DNA of 64,000 nucleotides, from NCBI RefSeq assembly GCF_900091465.1, contig NZ_FMHV01000002.1:5704001-5768000 (forward strand). Direction: 5' to 3'. Made by a program: the position numbers and the translations under genes. Origin of the DNA: Micromonospora rhizosphaerae. Lineage in GTDB: Bacteria; Actinomycetota; Actinomycetes; Mycobacteriales; Micromonosporaceae. Positions 8,432-17,894 of this stretch are shown here, piece by piece (positions within the stretch are counted from its first letter, which is position 1; each line of letters starts with the position of its first letter). The notes beneath the pieces were generated by a model, which did not search any database, was not told where the DNA came from, and saw nothing but the letters and a program-made list of their open reading frames with translations.

Positions 8432-9925
8432 TTAAGTCGCGCAGGGCGACTCCCCCTCCCTCAGGGTCTGGCGGATGGCCCACCAGTGGTGACGGTTCCT
8501 AGGGAGTGTGGCAAGGGCAAGGGCGTCCCACGCGGCAATGTCCGCTGGGGCAGTCTCGTCGTGATGCAGGGCAAGGGGACCGCCGGGGGCCCACATCTCG
8601 CGATAGCGAACGACGGGCACGATTTGCAGCCCGCTGTTTACGGCTCCCCATTTCGCTTGGGCTTCGTCGGCCGTGATGAAGGTCGGTGCCGCGCCGGCGG
8701 CAAGAAGTTCATTGACGGCATATTGATAGGTGTCGGGAACGTCGGCAGCTGCGGCGAGGTCGATGAGCACGGTAGCGAGATATGAGGTAGCGGGTTTGGC
8801 GACCTCGATATGCTCCAGTTCCGGGCCGAGCAGCATGGTGACCTCGTCGGCCGGGGTTGCTCTCGTGCTGGCCAGGCCGATGCCGTTGTCATAGGCATCG
8901 GCGACCCAGGTCACCACGCTATGCAGATAGGCCTCCACCGCGGCGCGGTCGATGGCGGCGGCTGCAAGCACGGCAGGGATGATGGATACCGCCCACCGGT
9001 CGGAGATGGGATGTGCGGCTCCGGGCTGGTGCTTGAGCAGCGCGGCGACGGAAGCGCGGGCGCGGTGGGTGATGTCGGGGTCGACGTGGGGGGCGAGTGC
9101 GGGCAAGCCCCAGGTCTCGGCGAGCGTCATACAAGTCACCGGGTACGTGACATGCACGAACCCTGAGTCGATGAGCTTCACCAGGTCTGGCGGGTTGTCT
9201 ACGGCCGGTTGGTATCGGTCGAGCAGCCCAGCGGCGTAGGTGGCGTACAGCCGACGCGCAACGGCGGCAAGCTCGCGGCACTGCGGCACCGAGGGCTGAC
9301 ACAGCGCGGCCCGCAGCAGCGCAAGCGCGGTGATGGCGGCCAGGTCGCTGCGTCGGTTTGTGCGTAGGCGGTGGGCCACAACGGCGGCTTCGACCGCCAC
9401 ACGTTGCAGTGGGCTCTCGGTCCAGCGCCGGCTGTACTGCTCGATGCTTGTATGATCGGATTTGCCCTGGCCTATTGAGCCCAGCAAGGCCAGAAGGTCA
9501 CCCGGACTGCCGCCGGCCAGACCGCACCCTGGGTGGGCAGTCATCATTGAGCGCAGCGTTTCGCGGTCCCATACCTCGAAGCCCGGTCCAGACGACTGCC
9601 CCAGCTGGGTCGCGTACTCCTGGGCCTCAACCGCGGCGCCACCGACGAGCCTGCAGGTCAGGACCCGAACGGCGGCGCGAGGCAGGTCCCGGTCGAAGTC
9701 GGGGTGCGCCAGACCGTTGAAGCGCGCCTCGAAAAGCTGATGCCGGACGTCGCGCCACCCCGACATCGTGATGTCGCCGGCCTTGCTCTGCAGCGCGTAC
9801 TGGCGCAGCTGGCCATCGTCGCAGCGTTGGGCGATGAAGTCCTTGCCGAACTCGAAGGCGCCGTGCAGCTGGTGAACGTTGGTAAAGCCGTGGGCCTGAA
9901 GCAGGGCGAGCAGCGGCGCCGGTCT
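8432..9925 (-). pseudogene. 5'-truncated restriction-endonuclease-like gene
   Basis: The frame opens before the first ATG at 9766. Translating upstream gives LLALLQAHGFTNVHQLHGAF, then EFGKDFIAQRCDDG and RQYALQSKAGDI, which looks like the catalytic core of a PD-(D/E)XK or Mrr-like endonuclease (QSK as the Q/ExK motif). No start codon is found before the coding signal stops at about 9925, where an LtrA stub begins in another frame. Downstream of residue 9766 lies a further 444 residues of mostly helical sequence with no family I recognise. An internally started product is possible, but it would lack the nuclease core. Confidence 0.6.
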
Positions 9926-9928
9926 GCC

Positions 9929-10028
9929 GCACGGCCACCACGAAACACAGGTCGAAGAGCAGTTCCAACGGTGTCACCGTGCGGTAGGGCTCGTCCGGAC
10001 GGCGGGCGACCATCGGGCGATACCACAT
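9929..10028 (-). pseudogene. LtrA-family 5' stub
   Basis: Reading from the ATG at 10028 gives MWYRPMVARRPDEPYRTV followed by TPLELLFDLCFVVAV. This is the characteristic N-terminus of low-temperature-requirement A (LtrA) membrane proteins: an arginine-rich leader, then the PLELFFDLxFVxAV first transmembrane helix. The similarity stops near 9929 and the frame runs into the endonuclease-like remnant, so only about 33 of some 400 residues remain. Confidence 0.65.
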
Positions 10029-10170
10029 CCGGGCCGGCCGCTGTCCGTGGTTGCGCTTGTCGACCACAGCAGATCCTCCGCACAGTCGCCAGAAAAAGGG
10101 GTAATCCCCGGCGCGTGGGATTCGACGCGTGAGCGGACCCAGGATTCGTGCACAGAGCGGAGGGCCAGGG

Positions 10171-12234
10171 GTGCGGCTCGATGAGATAAACATCCTGCAG
10201 GGCGATGCCTTCGTGGTCAGCGACCGGCGGGGTGAGATAAACCCGGCCCCAGCGGTGCCTGACGGCATGTTCTACCGCGACATTCGGCACGTGTCCCGCT
10301 GGCAGCTACGTCTGAACGGCAAGCAACTGGAGGCGCTGAGCGCGGATAACCTGGAGTACGACGAAGTTGTCTTCTTCCTGATGGAGCCGACCGGGACGAT
10401 CTACCAGAACCCGTCGCTTTCGGTGACCCGCCGGCGGGGGGTTGCCGCCGGCATGTACGAGAGCATCACCGTCCACAACTTCACCACCGACTCGGTCGCC
10501 TTCGAGCTCAGCGTGTTGTTTGACGCCGACTTCGCCGACATCTTCGAAGTCAAGGACCAGATGTCGAAAACCGGCCACCTGTACCGCGCCCGCCGCGAGG
10601 GTGGGATCACCTTGGGCTACCGGCGGGGTGATTTCTGCCGGGAGACCCACATCGCCGCGCCTGGTGCCTTCATCACCGAAGAATCACTCACCTACCGCTG
10701 TGAACTGGCGCCGGGGCAGGATTGGTGTATCGACATCGAGGTCCGGGTCGGCGTCGAGGCGGACGTGGCGGTCAGGCGCCGTCCGCACTGCCCGGACATG
10801 CCTTACACCATCAGCGACTGGCTGGATTCGGCACCCGTCCTTGACACGGACTGGGACGATCTCCTGCACATCTACCACCGCAGTCTGCTCGACCTGGCCG
10901 CGCTGCGGTTCTACCCGTTCCCGCGCGACCAGGCGTCGCTGCCCGCCGCAGGACTGCCCTGGTTCATGGCGCTGTTCGGCCGGGACAGCCTGCTGGTGAG
11001 CTATCAGGCCCTGCCGTTCCACCCCGAACTTGCATGGACCACGCTGCGGGCACTCGCCGAGCGGCAGGCGACTCATCGGGACGACCACCGCGATGCTGAG
11101 CCGGGAAAGATCCTGCACGAACTGCGCTGCGGGGAACTCGCCCACTTCGGCGACCGCCCGCAGTCCCCGTACTTCGGTGCTGCCGACACCACGCCGCTGT
11201 TTCTGATCGTTCTCGACGAGTACGAACGGTGGACCGGTGACGTGCAAACGGTTCGGGAGCTTGAGCCTGCGGCACGTGCGGCGCTGGAGTGGCTGGACAA
11301 GTACGGCGATCTCGACCACGACGGCTACATCGAGTACCAGACCCGCAATCCACGCAGCGGGTTGGTCAACCAGTGCTGGAAGGACTCCTGGAACTCGATC
11401 GTCCACGCCGACGGCACTCTCGCCAAGCTCCCCCGGGCCACCTGTGAAATCCAGGGGTACGCCTACGATGCGCGTCGACGAACCGCGCGGCTGGCCCGGG
11501 AACATTGGCACGATTCCCAGCTTGCCGAGCGTCTGGAGCGTGACGCCGAGGACCTCTATCGCCGATTCAACACCGACTTCTGGCTACCGGACGCCGGCTA
11601 CTATGCGCTCGCGCTGGATGGAGACAAGAAGCCGGTCACGACTCTCACATCCAACATCGGACATCTGCTATGGAGCGGGATCGTCCCGCCTGAACGCGTC
11701 GATGCGCTCGCCGCACTGCTCTGTGGGCCTCGGATGTTCACCGGGTGGGGGGTGCGGACGCTCGCCGCAGAGCAGCCGGCCTACAACCCGCTGGAATACC
11801 ACAACGGCACGGTCTGGCCGCACGACACGGCGATCGCGGCGGCCGGGCTGGCCCGATACGGTCGCCGCGAGGAGGCCAATCGGCTCGCGATGGCACTGTT
11901 GGAGGCCGGTCGTTACCTGCATCACCGACTGCCCGAGGCGCTCGCGGGCTACCCGCGGGAGAACAGCCTGGTGCCCGCGCTGTACCCGACCGCCTGCTCA
12001 CCGCAGGCCTGGGCCGCCGGCGCACCGATGATGCTGATCCGCATGATGCTGGGCCTCGAGCCGGATGCTGGCACTCTGTCCGTGCGTCCGCAGCTACCCG
12101 AAGGCCTCGCCCGGCTGGCGCTGCACGGGGTGCGCTTCCACGGAGCCCGGGCCGAGGCCCTTGGCGGCACTGCGGCGCATGACCTGGATCGGCTGCGGCC
12201 GACACCCGGCCCGCGCGAGTTGATGACGCCGTAG
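10171..12234 (+). CDS. Amylo-alpha-1,6-glucosidase / glycogen debranching-type protein
   Basis: Protein of 687 residues from a GTG at 10171 preceded by GGAGGGCCAGG. The N-terminal domain (about 1-230; LDEINILQGDAFVVSDRRGEI then PDGMFYRDIRHVSRWQLRLNG) is the beta-sandwich domain of bacterial amylo-alpha-1,6-glucosidases. It is followed by an (alpha/alpha)6 barrel with PWFMALFGRDSLLVSYQ, NQCWKDSWNSIVHADG and NPLEYHNGTVWPHDTAIAAAGLARYG, the conserved blocks of this GH family. It would remove alpha-1,6 glucosyl branches from storage glucan or a similar oligosaccharide in the cytoplasm. Length is normal and it appears intact. It is divergent from the decayed LtrA gene and followed by an IS6 element. 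Confidence 0.9.
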   Translation: MRLDEINILQGDAFVVSDRRGEINPAPAVPDGMFYRDIRHVSRWQLRLNGKQLEALSADNLEYDEVVFFLMEPTGTIYQNPSLSVTRRRGVAAGMYESITVHNFTTDSVAFELSVLFDADFADIFEVKDQMSKTGHLYRARREGGITLGYRRGDFCRETHIAAPGAFITEESLTYRCELAPGQDWCIDIEVRVGVEADVAVRRRPHCPDMPYTISDWLDSAPVLDTDWDDLLHIYHRSLLDLAALRFYPFPRDQASLPAAGLPWFMALFGRDSLLVSYQALPFHPELAWTTLRALAERQATHRDDHRDAEPGKILHELRCGELAHFGDRPQSPYFGAADTTPLFLIVLDEYERWTGDVQTVRELEPAARAALEWLDKYGDLDHDGYIEYQTRNPRSGLVNQCWKDSWNSIVHADGTLAKLPRATCEIQGYAYDARRRTARLAREHWHDSQLAERLERDAEDLYRRFNTDFWLPDAGYYALALDGDKKPVTTLTSNIGHLLWSGIVPPERVDALAALLCGPRMFTGWGVRTLAAEQPAYNPLEYHNGTVWPHDTAIAAAGLARYGRREEANRLAMALLEAGRYLHHRLPEALAGYPRENSLVPALYPTACSPQAWAAGAPMMLIRMMLGLEPDAGTLSVRPQLPEGLARLALHGVRFHGARAEALGGTAAHDLDRLRPTPGPRELMTP

Positions 12235-12321
12235 CCGGAGTGGCGCGCGGTGCCGGCGGGCGGATCACGGGCCAAGGACGCGTCGCATCGGCCGCGGCTC
12301 CGCCCCGCCGGGCCCACTCGC

Positions 12322-13145
12322 GGGGGCTGTTGCGTTGCCTGTGTCCGGGGACCGAGGCAGGCTTGACCGGTGAGGCTATCGAGCCGTCGTCGCCCGTGCT
12401 CGCCGCCGAAGTCGGCGTTCACCGGATTCCGTTTCCCGTCCGAGGTGATCGTCGTCGCGGTCTCGTGGTACCTGCGGTACAACCTCTCCTACCGGGACGT
12501 GGAAGAACTGCTCATCGAACGCGGTGTCGAGGTCGATCACGTCACCGTGTTTCGGTGGGTACAACGGTTCACCCCGCTGTTGGCCGATGCCGCCCGGTTC
12601 GCCCGCCACTCACCGGGTGACCGGTGGTTCGTCGACGAGACCTACGTCAAGGTCAACGGTGTGTGGCGTTACGCCTACCGGACGGTCGACCAGCACGGGC
12701 CGGTGATTGACGTGCTGGTCTCGGCTCGCCAGGATGCCGTCGCGGCCCGGCAATTCTTTCTGCGGGCGCTGCGGGTGCTCAAGGTGAGGCCTACCGAGGT
12801 CGTTACCGACGCCGCCCCGGTCTACCCCGCCGTGCTTGACGAACTCGTCCCCTCGGCCTGGCATCATGTCGTGCGGCACGCCAACAATCCCATTGAGGCC
12901 GATCACAGTCAGCTCAAACATCGGCTACGACCCATGCGCGGGCTCGGAACCGACCAGACCGCACAGCTGATCATCGCCGGACATGCGTTCATCCAGAATC
13001 TGCGCCGCGGACACTACGAACCCGGATTCGACGCATCCCCCGAGCTTCGCGTCGCCACGGCGTTCAGCGAACTCGCCCGGGTGCTCTGACCGCAGACCCG
13101 GACCCCGGCCTGACGCGTCTCCCGATCAGGCAACAACGGCACCCG
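12322..13145 (+). mobile_element. IS6-family insertion sequence, copy 1
   Basis: Complete element of about 820 bp. Terminal inverted repeats are GGGGCTGTTGCGTTGCC (12323-12339) and, at the other end, GGCAACAACGGCACCC (13129-13144), imperfect. A related complete copy lies in opposite orientation at 44653-45473, and a third is truncated at 19538-20042. Confidence 0.75.
12370..13089 (+). CDS. IS6-family DDE transposase
   Basis: Transposase of 239 residues beginning at GTG 12370, the normal IS6/IS26 length. Conserved blocks: KSAFTGFRFPSEVIVVAVSWYLRYNLSYRDVEELL (HTH region), then the catalytic core with the first D in FVDETYVKVNG, the second D in EVVTDAAPVYP and the E in NNPIEADHSQLKHRLRPMRG. IS6 enzymes act by replicative cointegrate formation and leave 8-bp target duplications. 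No frameshift or stop is seen, so it is probably active or recently so. Confidence 0.95.
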   Translation: MRLSSRRRPCSPPKSAFTGFRFPSEVIVVAVSWYLRYNLSYRDVEELLIERGVEVDHVTVFRWVQRFTPLLADAARFARHSPGDRWFVDETYVKVNGVWRYAYRTVDQHGPVIDVLVSARQDAVAARQFFLRALRVLKVRPTEVVTDAAPVYPAVLDELVPSAWHHVVRHANNPIEADHSQLKHRLRPMRGLGTDQTAQLIIAGHAFIQNLRRGHYEPGFDASPELRVATAFSELARVL

Positions 13146-13329
13146 ACCCGGGCCACCGGGAAGCCGCCCGCCCGGAACTCGCGCAGGTACGCGTCGAGCT
13201 CAGCCGCTGCCGTCTCCGGCCGCCGCTGCCCCGACCTGCCGATCGCCATCCGGCCACCATAGCCGCCTTCCTGTTCAGCCTGTCGGTGGCCGGTGCGAGA
13301 ACGCCGCGCAACCGATCTTGGGAGGCCTC

Positions 13330-13748
13330 GTGGGGACCGGGGACAGCGGACCGTTCGACAACGACACCGCCGCTGACTGGTGTGGTGACCTCGACGACGC
13401 CCACGTTGCCCAGCGCCCGGCGCTGTCCGCGAGGCGCTGAGCCGAGCCGCCAGCGAGGACGGCTACCTCGACGCCGACACCGCCTGCCAGGCGATCGCTG
13501 CAGCCGCGATCGTGGCCGCGCAGCAGCCCGGCGGGCAGCCGATCACCTCCCCGTACGCGCCGGACTTCCTACGCGACGACGGCCGGCTCGATCTGCCCGA
13601 CGGCCTGGCGGTACTCGCGGCGAGGGCCCTCGATCAGATCATGGCCGCGGACTCCGAATGGCGCGACCTGTGGCAGGACGCCGCCGCCGGGGACGTCAAC
13701 CCGGCCCTCGACGCCGTCCGCGGCCTGCGCAGAGTCCTGACGGCGTAG
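13330..13748 (+). pseudogene. DUF4259 domain protein with a frameshift
   Basis: A GTG at 13330 begins VGTGDSGPFDNDTAADWCGDL and continues to a premature stop at 13440. The downstream frame continues the same protein (VREALSRAASEDGYLDADTA, then IVAAQQPGGQPITSPYAPDF) to 13748. GPFDNDTAADW is the hallmark start of DUF4259. Joining the frames needs one extra base near 13423 (CTG-TCCGCG where CTGGTCCGCG is expected), so a single-base deletion broke the gene. Function of the family is unknown. Confidence 0.75.
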
Positions 13749-14588
13749 TGGGAGCTGGTGCAACGTCCGGCGGCACGCCCTTATCGCTGCGTACCTGCGT
13801 CCGAAACGGCCGAGGACCTGGTGACGGGCGTGGGTGTGCCGTGGCGCCGCAGCCCCGACGAGCTCACGCGAATCCTGCGCCGTGCTAGCGGACACGGATT
13901 TTTCCTTTTTGGCGGACATTGCCCTCCGCGCCGACGGACACGTTCAGTCCTCACAGGCGGACACCTCGTCGCTCGCAGTAGCGGGCCGGCGGAGGGTGAC
14001 AGCCGACGATGAACCTCTCATCCGGCCCGCTGTCGGCCTCGCTGTGGAAGCGGCCCGTCCTGCCGCGCCGCTTCCGCTCCTCGCCGCGTTTGACGCGGCT
14101 GCGGTGCGGGTCGGCTTGCCACCGAATCCTGTGGTTCGCGCGGGGATCCCATGTTGCTGGGAAGCCCGGCAGGCGTTTTGGTCGGAAGTGCCATCGGCTG
14201 GTCTTGGGTCAATTTTCGTCACTTGCTGTGATCGAGACATTTGGTTACACGGTCGTGTCCGTGCGCGGGGATTTTCAAGTGACCGCCAGCACGCCGGCAC
14301 GGCCAGGAGCGGCGGCCGTGACCGACGTCGCCGCGGCGTGGCGCGGGTTCCGTGGATTCCTCCAGTTCGAAGTCGAGGGCCTGGGTACCGAGCCGGACAC
14401 GGACATCAACGGCCTTTTCACGGGCAGGTCGACAACACCACTCCCCTGAACGCAACCACGCAACAACCCGAACCCGCCGGTTGAAGCGCTGAGAGAGACC
14501 ACTTCTGGGTGCCCTCTCTGGCCAAGTGTGGCCGTGAGTGAGCAGCAGTCTCGCCTCCGCGAGCGACTGCCTATCGACGGAGCGAGAC
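13749..14588. other. Gene-poor stretch with phased GCGGACA repeats
   Basis: About 840 bases without a confident gene. It holds the four phased GCGGACA repeats (13888-13964). A forward frame ending at 14449 has a protein-like tail (VIETFGYTVVSVRGDFQV, then FLQFEVEGLG) that may be the end of a decayed gene. Confidence 0.4.
13888..13964. repeat. Four phased RCGGACAY direct repeats
   Basis: Copies start at 13888 (GCGGACAC), 13912 (GCGGACAT), 13934 (ACGGACAC) and 13957 (GCGGACAC); start-to-start spacings are 24, 22 and 23 bases, about two helical turns. An A/T-rich patch lies between the first two. Multi-copy terminal repeats like these occur at IS21-family ends, but no istA/istB gene is nearby. 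Confidence 0.5.
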
Positions 14589-16002
14589 GTGACGACAACT
14601 TCCGCGAGTAGCAGTAATCCGGACCTGCTGACCGGGTGGATCGATCGCGAACAGAAGCGTGCGACAGCGAGTCGCCGTGACGCGGCTCCCTTCGGCCGCG
14701 GGCTGCGGTTCGCGTTCTACGGACGAATGTCAACGAAGGACTTCCAGGACCCGGCATCGTCGTACCACTGGCAACGTGAGGTGGCCCTCGGCCTGACCGC
14801 AGGGCGGGGCACGATCGTGGCCGAGTTCTTCGATATCGGATACTCCCGCCGCAAGGCGTGGGATGAGCGCCCGCAAGCCGCGGCGCTACTGGATGCGCTC
14901 GCTGATCCCGACCGTGCGTTCGACGCGATCGTGGTCGGTGAGTACGAACGCGCGTTCCACGGCAACCAACTGCCACACCTCGCCCCGACTCTTGAGCGCC
15001 ACGGCGTACAGCTGTGGCTACCCGAGACCGACGGCCCGCTCGATTACCACAGCCCCACCCACCGGGGGTTGGTCATGATGTTGGGGGCTCAGTCCAAACG
15101 CGAGGTCCAGCGCGCCCGGTTCCGGGTCATAGCCGCGATGCAGGCTCAAGCCCGCGAACAGGGACGCTACCTCGGTGGCCGGCCGCCCTACGGCTACCAG
15201 CTCGCCGACGCCGGACCTCACCCGAACGCCGCCCACGCCCGTTGGGGCCGCCGGTTAAACCGGCTCGAACCCGATCCGGCCACCGCCCCACACGTACGGT
15301 GGATGTTCGCCCAAACGCCTTGCCGGACGCAGCGTTGCCAGCATCGCCCGAGCACTGAACGAGATGGGGATTCCCTGCCCGTCCGGCGTCGACCCGGACC
15401 GCAACCGGCACCGCAGCGGAGACGGGTGGACCCTGCGCACGGTCGCCGCGATCTTGAGTAACCCCCGCTACACCGGCCGACAGGTGTGGAACCGGCAACG
15501 CACCGACCACAACCCCGTCGACCACCAGCGCAGCGAGGTGCACCGGTGGAACCCTGCCGGACAGTGGGTGATCTCCAAGGAGATGGCGCACCCCGCGCTG
15601 GTCCGCGAGGAGGACTTCGTCACCGCCCAGGCCATCCGATGTAACCCGACCCCCGAGGACGGCCACGCCCGGACCTTCCTACTGTCCGGTCTGCTGCGCT
15701 GCGGTCACTGCGGGCGGCGGATGGAATCGCACTGGGTGCACGGCCGCGCCGGCTACCGCTGCCGGCACGGGCACACCAGCGCGAAACTCCCACGAGGCCC
15801 CAAGAACCTCTATCTACGGGAAGACGACCTACTTACCAGCCTCACGGCCGACATGAACCGCAGCAGCAGGCAGGGCCAAGCGAGGCGACGGGCTCACGCC
15901 CTTGCGCCGACCGAGGTGGTAGCGATTCTGCGCGCGAACCAAATGACGATCGTCTCCCATGGCAACGCCTGGGACTTGGCCCTCACACCTGGTCGCCCAT
16001 AG
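14589..16002 (+). pseudogene. Large serine recombinase, frameshifted
   Basis: Serine integrase of roughly 470 residues. The first frame from GTG 14589 (preceded by GGAGCGA) holds the resolvase domain: RFAFYGRMSTKDFQDPASSYHWQR with the catalytic serine in RMST, then YSRRKAWDERPQ and GEYERAF. After WMFAQ near 15314 one surplus base shifts the frame; the next frame continues RLAGRSVASIARALNEMGIPCP, WTLRTVAAILSNPRYTGRQV (recombinase domain) and the zinc ribbon LLRCGHCGRRMESHW-CRHGH to 16002. Such enzymes integrate phages or ICEs by attP x attB exchange. As read it is inactive unless the shift is a sequencing error. Confidence 0.85.
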
Positions 16003-16022
16003 CCCACTGACGGGCTAAGCGC

Positions 16023-16051
16023 AATCCCCATCAGAGATTCCGTGGGGGATT
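16023..16051 (+). terminator. Hairpin after the recombinase
   Basis: AATCCCC (16023-16029) pairs with GGGGATT (16045-16051), about 20 bases past the recombinase stop. There is no U-tract. It could equally be an attachment-site arm. Confidence 0.35.
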
Positions 16052-16414
16052 AACGTGTCCGAGGGCTAGACGGACCGAAGCCCCACGCCCGATCATCGTG
16101 GCTACGACTCTTCCGCTCGCGCAAATCTAGAGCTGCTCGGTGACCTCTTCGTCCGCCGAAGATGTCACCGAGCCGGATGCCCCTGGTCAATCCGTTGCTG
16201 TTGACATCGCTGTACAGGAAGTAGGACAGGCGCCGATGGACGACATGGCGCGAAAAAGATCCGCATCGATTGGATCACTCCGGCGCCAGGTCGCCGAGCC
16301 GGCCAACGCGGCCGACGACGGTGTCGGCCGTGGATGTGGCCGGGTTCAGCACCGGGAGTACCGCCCGCGGTTCCCGGCAGGTTAGGAACCGGGCCTCGGC
16401 TCCCGCTTGTCGGC
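16052..16414. other. Gap with no clear gene
   Basis: About 360 bases between the recombinase hairpin and the HTH regulator. Short frames only; nothing recognised. Confidence 0.4.
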
Positions 16415-17140
16415 TCAGCCGTGGATCTTGACGCAGCAGAAGCCAGGTCGCGGCGCGAGCTCCACACTCAGTCCCGTGAGGTCAAGTCCGTCGATGACGC
16501 CGCCGATGAGGGCGAGGTTCATGCCGCAAACCAGTTCGATGTGCTTGGCCGCCAACTTGTCGAATGGGCAGTTCGCGAGGCGGATCTCCCGATCGGAGAT
16601 ACGCGGTTCATAGCCATGACGAGCCAGCACTCGCGCCGCACGTACCAGATTGTTATGGCGATCACCATCCGTGGCCACGGCCGAAGCGACGCCTGGAGCG
16701 GCCTTGCCCTCGTCCGCAGCCGCCGCGGCGATGCGCCGGCCCTCCTCCTCCGCGGCGTCTCGCACCGCGTCCGCGATCGGCACAGCGTCGCTCGACGACC
16801 GGTCGATGGCCGTCGCCAGCACATCGCCGGCCAGGTCATAGCGACGTTCGGGCAAGGACACCGAAAGCTGCCGCGATGAGCGCCGATACAGCTTCGATGG
16901 GCGACCCGCGCCCGGGCCGGTCCGCCCCGACAGTCGGCGGAACTCCACGTCGAGCAGGCCCTCCTCCACCAGCCGGTCGAGGTGGAATTTCACCGAGTGC
17001 AACGGTAGTTCAACGGCGTCCGCCGCCTGCTCGCGGCTGACCGCGTCGGGCTGCGCCGCCACGTACAGGTAGAGCGCGCGACGGGCAGGTTCCAACAACG
17101 CACCGACCCCGGCGATCTGCTCGGCGAGCTCGTCCGACAC
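16415..17140 (-). CDS. HTH regulator with C-terminal cysteine ligand set (SufR-like)
   Basis: Protein of 241 residues. An N-terminal winged helix (about 15-85; REQAADAVELPLHSVKFHLDRLVEEGLLDVEFRR) resembles ArsR/COG2345 regulators. The C-terminal domain carries C191, H200, C205 and a C235-C236 pair (ANCPFDKLAAKH, ELVCGMN, RPGFCCVKIHG), the pattern of actinobacterial SufR-like repressors that hold an iron-sulfur cluster or metal. It lies divergently from a DoxX-type gene with TCTAAA repeats between them, so it probably senses redox or iron-sulfur status and controls that gene. The cluster itself is inferred. Confidence 0.82.
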   Translation of the reverse strand: MSDELAEQIAGVGALLEPARRALYLYVAAQPDAVSREQAADAVELPLHSVKFHLDRLVEEGLLDVEFRRLSGRTGPGAGRPSKLYRRSSRQLSVSLPERRYDLAGDVLATAIDRSSSDAVPIADAVRDAAEEEGRRIAAAAADEGKAAPGVASAVATDGDRHNNLVRAARVLARHGYEPRISDREIRLANCPFDKLAAKHIELVCGMNLALIGGVIDGLDLTGLSVELAPRPGFCCVKIHG

Positions 17141-17150
17141 GACCAGTCCT

Positions 17151-17218
17151 TTCTAAAGGAGAAATCTATTGACGTAATCCCGGCCCGACTCTAAAGTCAA
17201 GGCTACCCTCTTTTAGAA
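17151..17218. promoter_or_regulatory. TTCTAAA operator repeats
   Basis: Three related elements in the divergent spacer: TTCTAAA (17151-17157), CTCTAAAG overlapping the -10 region, and the inverted copy TTTAGAA (17212-17218). They are plausible binding sites of the adjacent regulator. Confidence 0.45.
17169..17197 (+). promoter_or_regulatory. Sigma-70-type promoter of the DoxX-like gene
   Basis: TTGACG (17169-17174), a 17-base spacer, then TAAAGT (17192-17197); it would start transcription about 30 bases before the ATG at 17232. A repressor bound to the overlapping CTCTAAAG copy would block the -10 element. Confidence 0.6.
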
Positions 17219-17231
17219 CCGGGAGGTCGTC

Positions 17232-17678
17232 ATGACCCACACGCGTTCCTCCGCACCATCATCTGCGACGCCGGTCGCCGCGAACGACCGCGCCCATCAG
17301 GCATTCCTCCTCCTACGCACGGTCTTCACAGTCGCTCCGATCCTCTTCGGCCTGGACAAGTTCTTCGGGTTGCTCACCGACTGGGAGCAGTACCTCGCTC
17401 CCTGGATCAACGACATCGTGCCCGGTGACGCGCACCAGGCGATGCTCGCGGTGGGAGTCGTAGAGATCCTTGCCGGCATCCTCGTCGCGATCAGACCCGC
17501 GATCGGTGGCTACGTGGTCGCCGCATGGTTGCTTGGCATCATCGTCAACCTCGTCACGATGGGTGAATACTTCGACGTCGCGCTACGCGACTTCGGTTTG
17601 CTCGTCGGTGCGCTGGCGCTGGCGAGGCTGGCCTCGTCCACCACCATCCGCTTGGAAACCAGCGAGGGCGCGCGGTGA
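17232..17678 (+). CDS. DoxX-like small membrane protein
   Basis: Membrane protein of 148 residues with four hydrophobic helices: about 25-45 (FLLLRTVFTVAPILFGLDKFF), 67-87 (AMLAVGVVEILAGILVAI), 92-112 (IGGYVVAAWLLGIIVNLVTM) and 117-135 (LRDFGLLVGALALARLAS). The arrangement and the GLDKFFGLL segment fit the DoxX/DUF4260-like group. RBS GGGAGG lies just upstream. DoxX relatives are linked to redox stress in mycobacteria, which fits regulation by the divergent cysteine-rich regulator. The molecular activity is not known. Confidence 0.78.
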   Translation: MTHTRSSAPSSATPVAANDRAHQAFLLLRTVFTVAPILFGLDKFFGLLTDWEQYLAPWINDIVPGDAHQAMLAVGVVEILAGILVAIRPAIGGYVVAAWLLGIIVNLVTMGEYFDVALRDFGLLVGALALARLASSTTIRLETSEGAR

Positions 17679-17773
17679 CACACGCCTTCGAAGCCATGAA
17701 GCAGCGGGCCGTGGCGGCGGCCGACGCGCTGCTCGCCCGCCGGGTCCCCGGCAAGGCGGTCCTCGACCTGTGA
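17675..17773 (+). CDS. Possible 32-residue ORF coupled to the DoxX-like gene
   Basis: GTG at 17675 overlaps the DoxX-like stop as GTGA and encodes VTHAFEAMKQRAVAAADALL, then ARRVPGKAVLDL, ending at TGA 17773. The composition is helical. It may be a genuine small protein or the surviving start of a truncated next gene. Confidence 0.35.
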   Translation: MTHAFEAMKQRAVAAADALLARRVPGKAVLDL

Positions 17774-17894
17774 CGAGACAGTCGCGAAGCTACTCGCCGA
17801 AGCCGGTAACCCTCTGAACGGGTTCCTTCGACTCTCGATGCTGAATCGGCTCGACACCACCTCCTTCCGGGGTTCGGCGACGCCGCCGAATGCC

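Noticed and set aside
12983..13888. 301-residue forward frame spanning the IS6 end and DUF4259
   Set aside because: Out of frame with both real genes; the DUF4259 reading in two other frames explains the coding signal.
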